A DNA stretch of 64,000 bases from NCBI RefSeq assembly GCF_035325925.1, contig NZ_DAOKZA010000016.1:1-64000 (forward strand), written 5' to 3'. Origin of the DNA: Calidifontimicrobium sp035325925. GTDB lineage: Bacteria; Pseudomonadota; Gammaproteobacteria; Burkholderiales; Burkholderiaceae_C. The notes under the pieces were generated by a model, which worked only from the letters and a program-made list of their open reading frames with translations, was not told the origin of the DNA and did no database searches. The number at the start of each line of letters is the position of its first letter. Positions within the stretch are counted from its first letter, which is position 1. This document shows, one piece after another, positions 25,556-32,613 of the stretch. Made by a program: the position numbers and the translations under genes.

Positions 25556-26440
25556 ATGTCGGCAGCGACACACGGCGGGCAGACCCCGTATTACTTCGTG
25601 CCCGCACCGTCGCGGCACCCGGTGATGACGGCCATCGGCCTGTTCTTCGTCATCCTGGGCGCTGCGCAGTGGGTCAACGGCCACGGCTGGGGCGCCTACG
25701 CGCTGCTGTTCGGCCTGCTGTGGTGGGCGGTGGTGATCTGGCAGTGGTTCGGCGACGCGATCCGCGAGAGCGAGGGCGGGCTGTACAGCCAGCGCATCGA
25801 CGTGTCGTACCGCTGGAGCATGAGCTGGTTCATCTTCAGCGAGGTGATGTTCTTCGGCGCCTTCTTCGGCGCGCTGTACTGGGCGCGCGTGCACTCTGTG
25901 CCGATGCTGGGCAACCTCGACCACCAGATCCTGTGGCCCGACTTCAAGGCCGCTTGGCCGACCTCGTCGCCGGGTGCGACGGCGTCGCCTGCGGGCACCG
26001 TCGAGCCGTTCCAGACGATCGGCCCGTGGCCGCTGCCGACGCTGAACACGGCGCTGCTGCTGACCTCGGGCCTGACGCTGACGATCGCGCACCATGCGCT
26101 GATCGCCAACCAGCGTGCGAAGACGATCTTCTGGATGTGGATCACCGTCGCGCTGGGCGCCACCTTCCTCGGTGTGCAGGCCTACGAGTACCTGCACGCC
26201 TACCGCGACCTGAACCTCAAGCTCAGCTCGGGCGTGTTCGGGTCGACCTTCTTCATGCTCACCGGTTTCCACGGCTTCCACGTGTTCGTCGGCATGCTGA
26301 TGCTGCTGTTCATCACGTTGCGGCTGATGAAGGGCCACTTCACGCCGCAGCGCCACTTCGGTTTCGAGGGCGCCGCGTGGTACTGGCACTTCGTCGACGT
26401 GGTCTGGCTCGGCCTGTACGTGGTGGTCTACTGGATGTGA
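25556..26440 (+). CDS. ctaE: Cytochrome c oxidase subunit III
   Basis: Core membrane subunit without redox centres that stabilises subunit I and proton uptake. The 294-residue protein has seven predicted helices and the family segments YYFVPAPSRHPVMTAIGLF, MSWFIFSEVMFFGAFFGALYWAR, GLTLTIAHHALI and GFHGFHVFVGMLMLL, ending with WYWHFVDVVWLGLYVVVYW. A well-spaced GAGGAG ribosome site precedes ATG 25556. It is followed by a strong terminator. Confidence 0.98.
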   Translation: MSAATHGGQTPYYFVPAPSRHPVMTAIGLFFVILGAAQWVNGHGWGAYALLFGLLWWAVVIWQWFGDAIRESEGGLYSQRIDVSYRWSMSWFIFSEVMFFGAFFGALYWARVHSVPMLGNLDHQILWPDFKAAWPTSSPGATASPAGTVEPFQTIGPWPLPTLNTALLLTSGLTLTIAHHALIANQRAKTIFWMWITVALGATFLGVQAYEYLHAYRDLNLKLSSGVFGSTFFMLTGFHGFHVFVGMLMLLFITLRLMKGHFTPQRHFGFEGAAWYWHFVDVVWLGLYVVVYWM

Positions 26441-26464
26441 GCCGCGGCCGGGCCGCGCGCCGCG

Positions 26465-26496
26465 CAAACGCCGCGTCGTGCGGCGTTTGTCTTTTT
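26465..26496 (+). terminator. Rho-independent terminator after ctaE
   Basis: A perfect 10-bp stem (CAAACGCCGC at 26465-26474, its complement at 26480-26489) with a 5-base loop, followed by TCTTTTT. It is the clearest intrinsic terminator in the window and should separate the coxB-ctaE transcript from the surf1-ctaA part. Confidence 0.88.
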
Positions 26497-26506
26497 CCGG
26501 CCGGCC

Positions 26507-26728
26507 TCAGCGCCCGGCCGGGATGCCGGTGGGCTGGATCCAGCCCATCCAGTAGCTGAACAGTATGAACAGGAACAGCGCCACCGACAGCCCCACGCGC
26601 AGCGCCAGCGCGCGCGCCATGTGCTTGTCGGGGGCCTCGCCCTCGCGCCGCCGGCGCAGCATGAACACGCCGGCGCTGCCGAGCGCGACGACCACCGCGA
26701 CGAGCGCGAGCACGAGGATGAACTTCAT
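26507..26728 (-). CDS. Small twin-transmembrane protein in cox cluster (DUF2909-like)
   Basis: A 73-residue protein with two transmembrane helices (residues about 3-22 and 46-65) joined by a basic loop (LRRRREGEAPDKHMARAL). Small proteins of this shape lie antisense to the cox genes in Burkholderiales and are annotated as twin transmembrane or DUF2909 proteins. It is read opposite to all its neighbours: convergent with ctaE across the terminator and divergent from surf1 with an 18-base gap. Function unknown. Confidence 0.8.
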   Translation of the reverse strand: MKFILVLALVAVVVALGSAGVFMLRRRREGEAPDKHMARALALRVGLSVALFLFILFSYWMGWIQPTGIPAGR

Positions 26729-26746
26729 GGCCCGCGATTGTCCGCG

Positions 26747-27478
26747 ATGGCCGTCGTGAGCGAGCGCCGGCGCCGCTGGCTGGTGTTCGGCGCGGCGCTG
26801 CTCGCCGCGGCGCTGACCGCGCGGCTGGGCCTGTGGCAGCTCGATCGCGCGGCGCAGAAGGTCGCGCTGCAGCGCGCCATCGAGGCGCGTGCCGCCGAGC
26901 CGCCGCTGCCTGCCGCGGCGCTGGCGCGCGACGCCGAAGCCGCCGCGGCGCAGCACCACCGCCGCGTGCGCCTGGCCGGGCGCTGGCGCAACGAGTTCAG
27001 CGTCTACCTCGACAACCGGCAGATGGACGCCCGCCCCGGCTTCGTGCTGGTCACGCCGCTGAAGCTCGGCGACGGCAGCGCGGTGCTGGTGCAGCGCGGC
27101 TGGGTGCCGCGCGACCCCTACGACCGCACCCGCGTGCCGCCGCCGCCCGGTGACGGCGACGGGGAGGTCGAGGTCCACGGGCGCATCGCCGCGCCCCCAT
27201 CCCGGTTGTACGACTTCGGCGGCGTCGACGAAGGGCGCATCCGGCAGAATGTCGACCTCGACGGGTTGGCCCGCGAAACCGGGCTGAACCTGCGGCCGCT
27301 GTCGGTGCTGCAGCTCGACGACGGCGGGGCCGCCGACGGCCTGCAGCGTCGCTGGCCGCAGGTCGCCGTGGACGTGCACAAGCACTACGGCTACGCCTTC
27401 CAGTGGTTCGCCTTGAGCGCGCTGATCACGGGTCTTTATGTCTGGTTCCGAATCGTCCAACCCCGCCGCAGGCGCTGA
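26747..27478 (+). CDS. surf1: SURF1 family cytochrome oxidase assembly protein
   Basis: Assembly factor for heme a insertion into subunit I. The 243-residue product has the two terminal transmembrane helices typical of SURF1 (about 11-28 and 212-230), the LGLWQLDRAAQK segment, YLDNRQMDARPGFVLVTPL, and VLVQRGWVPRD. The C-terminus KHYGYAFQWFALSALITGLYVWFRI is diagnostic. ATG 26747. Its last 41 bases overlap the next gene in another frame. Confidence 0.96.
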   Translation: MAVVSERRRRWLVFGAALLAAALTARLGLWQLDRAAQKVALQRAIEARAAEPPLPAAALARDAEAAAAQHHRRVRLAGRWRNEFSVYLDNRQMDARPGFVLVTPLKLGDGSAVLVQRGWVPRDPYDRTRVPPPPGDGDGEVEVHGRIAAPPSRLYDFGGVDEGRIRQNVDLDGLARETGLNLRPLSVLQLDDGGAADGLQRRWPQVAVDVHKHYGYAFQWFALSALITGLYVWFRIVQPRRRR

Positions 27479-28133
27479 GCCGCTGAGCTTCACCGTGCAC
27501 TCGATGCCGCGACCGGCGCTCGACGACGCGGTGCGCCGCACGCGCGCCGGGCGCTGGAAGCTGCTCGGTGTGGTGCTGTTCGCCGCGCTACCGGTGATCG
27601 CGTCGTATCTGACGTACTACTTCTGGCGGCCCGAGGCGCGCAGCAACTACAGCGATCTGATCGAACCCCCGCGCGGGATCCCGGCGCTGACGCTGCGCGA
27701 CCTCGACGGCGTAGGCGTCGACGCGGCCACGCTCAAGGGCCAGTGGCTGCTGGTGGTCGTCGCGCCCGCGGCGTGCGGTGACGCGTGCGAGAAGTTGCTG
27801 TACCTGCAGCGCCAGTTGCGCGAGATGACCGGGCGCGAGCGCGACCGCATCGACAAGCTGTGGCTGGTGATCGACGATGCGCCGGTGGCGCCGGCGCTGC
27901 GTGACGCGCTGCAGGCGGCGCCGGCGACGCAGGTGCTGCGGGTGCCGGCCGACGAAGTCTCGGGCTGGCTCGCCGCGGCGCCCGGCGAGTCGCTGAGCGC
28001 GCACCTGTACATCATCGACCCGAGGGGACAGTGGATGATGCGTGCACCGGCGCAGCCCGAGCCGGCCAAGCTCAAGCGCGACGTCGACCGTCTGCTGCGT
28101 GCGGCGGCGTCGTGGGACCGCCCCGGGCGATGA
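27438..28133 (+). CDS. SCO-like membrane protein with incomplete copper site
   Basis: A 231-residue protein: one transmembrane helix (about 37-57) followed by a thioredoxin-like domain. A Cys-x3-Cys (ACGDACEKLL) sits where SCO proteins carry their copper cysteines. The histidine that completes the SCO copper site, upstream of the Y-V-I-D strand, is not in the aligned position; here the text is SAHLYIIDPRG. The Pro after the second Cys is also absent. The position between surf1 and ctaA suggests an oxidase assembly role, perhaps thiol chemistry rather than copper delivery. The start overlaps surf1 by 41 bases. Recognition is moderate. Confidence 0.78.
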   Translation: MSGSESSNPAAGAEPLSFTVHSMPRPALDDAVRRTRAGRWKLLGVVLFAALPVIASYLTYYFWRPEARSNYSDLIEPPRGIPALTLRDLDGVGVDAATLKGQWLLVVVAPAACGDACEKLLYLQRQLREMTGRERDRIDKLWLVIDDAPVAPALRDALQAAPATQVLRVPADEVSGWLAAAPGESLSAHLYIIDPRGQWMMRAPAQPEPAKLKRDVDRLLRAAASWDRPGR

Positions 28134-28304
28134 GTGACCGCCCGCGCAGCGTCTTCGGCGCCATCGACGAGGGGCGGCCGGCGCACCGGCACGGCCCGGT
28201 TCGCGGTGGTCGCCTGAGCGCACGCGGTTCATGGGGCGCGGCGGGCGCATGCGCGCCGTTCAGTGCGTTGCGCCCTTCGTGGTGGACGCTGGAAGTCTGA
28301 CAGG

Positions 28305-29447
28305 ATGGAAACGCAGTCCCTGGTCGATCTGGCACCGCTGGCGCGGCTGGCGTTGCTCGGTATCGTCGTCGCCGCCGGCCCGCTGGCGTGGATCTGGCTG
28401 CGGCACCGCGGTGCGTCGCCGGCGCGGCGGCTACATGCACTGACGCTGCTCACCGCTTTCCTGACCTTCGACCTGATCGTCTTCGGCGCCTTCACCCGCC
28501 TCACCGACTCGGGGCTGGGCTGCCCCGACTGGCCCGGCTGCTACGGCAAGGCCAGCCCGATCGGTGCGCGCGCCGAGATCCACGCTGCGCAGACCGAGAT
28601 GCCCACCGGCCCGGTGACACACGGCAAGGCCTGGATCGAGATGGTGCACCGCTACCTGGCCACCGGCGTGGGGGTGCTGATCACGGTGATGGCGATCGTC
28701 GCGTGGACCGAGCGCCGGCGCGGCACGCCGGGCCTGCCGTCGCCGTGGTGGCCGACCGCAACGCTGGCTTGGGTCAGCGTGCAGGGCGCGTTCGGCGCCT
28801 GGACGGTCACGCTCAAGCTGTACCCGGCGATCGTGACCGCGCACCTGCTCGGCGGGCTGGCGCTGCTCGCGCTGCTGGTGATCCAGGCTCAGCGCTTCGC
28901 GCCGAAGCCGCTGGCGCTGTCGCCCGTGCAACACGCCGCGCTGTGGGTGCTGGCGGGGCTGTCGGTGCTGCAGATCGCGCTCGGCGGCTGGGTTAGCACC
29001 AACTATGCGGTGCTCGCCTGCACTGACTTTCCGACCTGTCAGGGCCGCTGGTGGCCGGAGATGGACTTCGCGAACGCGTTCGTGCTGCGGCGCGAGCTCG
29101 GCGCGGCCGCCGACGGCAGCTACCTGCCGTTCGCCGCGCTGACCGCGATCCACTACACGCACCGGCTGTTCGCGTACCTGGTGCTGGCGGCGATGCTCGT
29201 CGTCGCCGCGATGCTGCGTCGCGCGCACCGCAGCGGCGCGTGGGCGCTGGTCGCGCTCGCCGCCTGGCAACTGCTCAGCGGGCTCACCAACATCGTGCTC
29301 GAGTGGCCGATCGTCGCCGCGCTGGCGCACTCCGCGGGGGCGGCGCTGCTCGTGGGGTTGCTGACGCTGCTGCTCACGCGCGCGGCGCTGGCGCGAAGCA
29401 CCGTGCCGGCCGGCGCCATCGCGGCGCGCGCCTGGTCGCAGGGCTGA
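28305..29447 (+). CDS. ctaA: Heme A synthase (COX15/CtaA)
   Basis: Converts heme O to heme A for the oxidase. The 380-residue membrane protein has eight predicted helices, the FGAFTRLTDSGLGCPDWPGCYG signature, IEMVHRYLATGVG, and the second-half repeat with LGGWVSTNYAVLACTDFPTC and IHYTHRLFAYLV. These carry the paired histidines for heme. ATG 28305 is 172 bases after the previous gene, preceded by CAGG. Three bases separate it from ctaB. Confidence 0.97.
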   Translation: METQSLVDLAPLARLALLGIVVAAGPLAWIWLRHRGASPARRLHALTLLTAFLTFDLIVFGAFTRLTDSGLGCPDWPGCYGKASPIGARAEIHAAQTEMPTGPVTHGKAWIEMVHRYLATGVGVLITVMAIVAWTERRRGTPGLPSPWWPTATLAWVSVQGAFGAWTVTLKLYPAIVTAHLLGGLALLALLVIQAQRFAPKPLALSPVQHAALWVLAGLSVLQIALGGWVSTNYAVLACTDFPTCQGRWWPEMDFANAFVLRRELGAAADGSYLPFAALTAIHYTHRLFAYLVLAAMLVVAAMLRRAHRSGAWALVALAAWQLLSGLTNIVLEWPIVAALAHSAGAALLVGLLTLLLTRAALARSTVPAGAIAARAWSQG

Positions 29448-29449
29448 CA

Positions 29450-30382
29450 ATGCGCGCACCGATGACCGCTCCGCCCGACCGAGCCGCCGCGGCCGCGCTG
29501 CGCCCGACGGGGACGCGCTGGCGCCAGTACTACGTGCTGACCAAGCCGCGCGTCGTGCAGCTGATTGTGTTCTGCGCGCTGATCGGCATGCTGCTGGCCA
29601 CGCCGGGGTGGCCCGACTGGCGGATCGTGCTCGCCGCGGTGGCCGGCATCTGGCTCGTCGCGGCGGCGGCGGCGGCGTTCAACTGCCTGATCGAGGAGGG
29701 CATCGACTCGCGCATGGCGCGCACCGCGTGGCGCCCCACCGCGAAGGGCGAGCTGACGCGCACGCAGACGCTCGCGTTCTCGGCGCTGCTGTGCGTCGCC
29801 GGCAGCGCGCTGCTTTACTGGGCGGTCAACCCGCTGACGATGTGGCTGACCTTCGCCACCTTCGTCGGCTACGCGGTGATCTACACCGTCGTGCTCAAGC
29901 CGCTGACGCCGCAGAACATCGTCATCGGCGGGGCGTCGGGCGCGATGCCGCCACTGCTGGGCTGGACCGCGGTGCGCGGCGAGGTCGGCGCCGAGGCGCT
30001 GCTGCTGGTGCTGATCATCTTCCTGTGGACGCCGCCGCACTTCTGGGCGCTGGCGCTGTACCGCACCGAGGACTACCGCCGTGCCGGCCTGCCGATGTTG
30101 CCGGTCACGCACGGCGCCGAGTTCACCCGGCTGCAGGTGCTGCTGTACACCTTCGTGCTGTTCGCCGCGACGCTGCTGCCGTTCGTGCACGGCATGAGCG
30201 GGTGGATCTACCTCGCCGCCGCGGTCGTGCTCGGCGCCTCGTTCATCGCGCTGGCATGGCGGCTGTGGCGCGAGTACAGCGATGCGCTGGCGCGTCGCAC
30301 CTTCCGTTTCTCCATCTGGCACCTGTCGCTGCTGTTCGCGGCGCTGCTGCTCGACCACTACCTGATGCCATGGCTCGCATGA
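29450..30382 (+). CDS. ctaB: Heme O synthase (protoheme IX farnesyltransferase)
   Basis: UbiA-family prenyltransferase adding a farnesyl group to heme B. The 310-residue protein is polytopic, with YYVLTKPRVVQLIVFCALIGM at the N-terminus and the substrate motif N-C-L-I-E-E-G-I-D-S-R-M-A-R-T. In that motif the first acidic position is Glu rather than Asp, a variant I recall from other beta-proteobacterial enzymes. YTVVLKPLTPQNIVIGGASGA and FLWTPPHFWALAL follow. ATG 29450; 29462 is an alternative. Confidence 0.97.
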   Translation: MRAPMTAPPDRAAAAALRPTGTRWRQYYVLTKPRVVQLIVFCALIGMLLATPGWPDWRIVLAAVAGIWLVAAAAAAFNCLIEEGIDSRMARTAWRPTAKGELTRTQTLAFSALLCVAGSALLYWAVNPLTMWLTFATFVGYAVIYTVVLKPLTPQNIVIGGASGAMPPLLGWTAVRGEVGAEALLLVLIIFLWTPPHFWALALYRTEDYRRAGLPMLPVTHGAEFTRLQVLLYTFVLFAATLLPFVHGMSGWIYLAAAVVLGASFIALAWRLWREYSDALARRTFRFSIWHLSLLFAALLLDHYLMPWLA

Positions 30383-31002
30383 TTCCCCGTCGCCTCGTCC
30401 TGTGTGCCGCCGCCGCATCGGCACTGCTGCTGGTCGCCGGCTGCGACCGCGTTCCCGGCCTGGGCGGCGGCGGCAAGCCGGCGTTCCAGGCCATCGACAT
30501 CACCGGCGCCGAGTACGGGCGCGAGCTGTCGCTGACCGACGCCGACGGCCGCCCGCGCACGCTGGCCGACTTCCGCGGCAAGGTCACGGTGGTGTTCTTC
30601 GGCTACACGCAGTGCCCCGACGTGTGCCCGACGACGCTGGCCGAACTGGCCGAGGTCAAGCGCTCGCTGGGCGCCGACGCCGACCGCGTGCAGGGGGTGT
30701 TCGTCACCGTCGACCCCGAGCGCGACACGCCCGAGGTGCTGAAGGCCTACATGGCCAGCTTCGACCCGAGCTTCGTCGCGCTGCACGGCACGGCCGAACA
30801 GACGCAGGCCGCGGCCCGCGAGTTCAAGGTCTATTACGCGAAGGTGCCGGGCAAGACCGACAGCAGCTACACGATGGACCACACCGCCGGTTCGTACGTG
30901 ATCGATGCCGAAGGTCGGCTGCGGCTTTTCACCCGATACGGCAGCGGCGCGAAGGCGCTCGCCGACGACCTGAAGCTGCTGCTGGCCGAGGCAAAGGGCT
31001 AG
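30379..31002 (+). CDS. SCO1/SenC family copper chaperone lipoprotein
   Basis: Delivers copper to the CuA site of subunit II, or reduces its cysteines. The 207-residue precursor has a lipoprotein signal ending LLLVAGC, then the SCO thioredoxin fold with VVFFGYTQCPDVCPTTLAE (CxxxCP) and the metal-binding histidine in TMDHTAGSYVID. ATG 30379 overlaps the ctaB stop by four bases and is preferred over ATG 30370. This is the intact SCO of the cluster, in contrast to the degenerate relative at 27438-28133. Confidence 0.95.
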   Translation: MIPRRLVLCAAAASALLLVAGCDRVPGLGGGGKPAFQAIDITGAEYGRELSLTDADGRPRTLADFRGKVTVVFFGYTQCPDVCPTTLAELAEVKRSLGADADRVQGVFVTVDPERDTPEVLKAYMASFDPSFVALHGTAEQTQAAAREFKVYYAKVPGKTDSSYTMDHTAGSYVIDAEGRLRLFTRYGSGAKALADDLKLLLAEAKG

Positions 31003-31005
31003 CCC

Positions 31006-31213
31006 TTGTCCCTGGCGGGTTTCCTGGTCGCCGCCGTCGTGCCGGCCGTCACGCCCGGGCCGGGGATGGCCTGCGCCGTCGCGCGCATGTTGGCCGCAGG
31101 GCGCGGCGCACCTGGGCTGCCTCGGCCTTCGATTGCCGCTGCGTGACGGCGGCGCCTCCAGCGTGACGCGGCTGGGCGCCTGCCTGGTGCCGGCGCGTCG
31201 CGCGGCCTCCTGA
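31006..31213 (+). pseudogene. Probable remnant of a LysE/RhtB-type exporter gene
   Basis: In the frame beginning TTG at 31006, the translation reads AGFLVAAVVPAVTPGPGMACAVARMLAAGRGA. This resembles the N-terminus of LysE-family exporters, with their TPGP motif and the following LARxLAxGRRA segment. The frame stops at 31144-31146. Further on, in another frame, RLGACLV just before a stop at 31211-31213 could be the family's C-terminus. Most of a roughly 200-residue gene is missing. It is a decayed or deletion-scarred copy, not an active gene. Confidence 0.5.
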
Positions 31214-31218
31214 ACGGT

Positions 31219-31242
31219 CGACGGCTCCCGCAGGAGCCGTCG
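31219..31242. terminator. Hairpin between LysE remnant and rpoH
   Basis: A 10-bp stem (CGACGGCTCC, 4-base loop, complement) 24 bases beyond the rpoH stop. Neither strand shows a following T-run, but the position suits a 3' end for rpoH and for the cox cluster from the other side. Confidence 0.5.
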
Positions 31243-31266
31243 GTCGCGTGCGCGCTGCGCCGGCGT

Positions 31267-32187
<921 letters not shown>

Positions 32188-32225
32188 GTCCAGTAGATCA
32201 CCCCCCGGGGTTCTCGGTTCCGTGG

Positions 32226-32231
32226 ATATTA
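32226..32231 (-). promoter_or_regulatory. Candidate -10 box of rpoH, overlapping CIRCE
   Basis: Read leftward the hexamer is TAATAT, sharing its first three bases with the CIRCE right arm. The -35 region would fall inside the other arm, so HrcA binding would block RNA polymerase. Confidence 0.45.
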
Positions 32232-32255
32232 GCACTCGCGCGTCGAGAGTGCTAA
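32229..32255. promoter_or_regulatory. CIRCE operator (HrcA binding site)
   Basis: TTAGCACTC, nine bases, GAGTGCTAA: a perfect match to the CIRCE consensus including spacing. It lies 42 bases upstream of the rpoH ATG and overlaps a candidate -10. The divergent gene at 32402 starts 147 bases away and could also be influenced, but the rpoH side is the natural target. Confidence 0.93.
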
Positions 32256-32401
32256 AGCGCGTGCCCACCGAACCACCGGCGGCGCGGCGAATGTCGCGCC
32301 GCGACTGACGGCGAAGACGTCAGCCACCGGTCAGCGCGCGCGTCAGAATCGGGCCGACAACCCCAGAACGCGGCCGCGAGCCGCGCCCGTCGGAGACACG
32401 C

Positions 32402-32611
32402 GTGTTCAAAGGCCTGGCCGCGCAACGCCTGGTCGCCCTGTTCGCCGGCGGCTGGGTGCTGCTGAACTTCCCGCTGCTGGCGCTGTGGGACCGCGATGTG
32501 ACCCTGTTCGGGCTGCCGCTGTTCCCGGCCGCGCTGTTCATCGGCTGGGCCGCGCTGATTGCCGCCGTCGCCTGGGCCGTCGAGCACGACGGCGACGACG
32601 GCGGGACCTGA
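32402..32611 (+). CDS. Small two-helix membrane protein before symporter-kinase
   Basis: A 69-residue protein with two hydrophobic segments (about 9-26 and 37-60: LFGLPLFPAALFIGWAALIAAVAWAV) and an acidic tail. Short membrane proteins of the DUF3311 or DUF997 kind often precede sodium:solute symporters; this one has a similar shape but I cannot assign it firmly. The GTG start has a GGAG site six bases upstream. Its stop is two bases before the symporter-kinase GTG, so the two are probably translated together. Confidence 0.72.
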   Translation: MFKGLAAQRLVALFAGGWVLLNFPLLALWDRDVTLFGLPLFPAALFIGWAALIAAVAWAVEHDGDDGGT

Positions 32612-32613
32612 GC

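Noticed and set aside
28130..28300. A 56-codon frame starting with ATG overlapping the stop of the SCO-like gene
   Set aside because: The predicted product has mixed composition, no recognisable motif or membrane helix, and the region reads as ordinary GC-rich spacer before ctaA.
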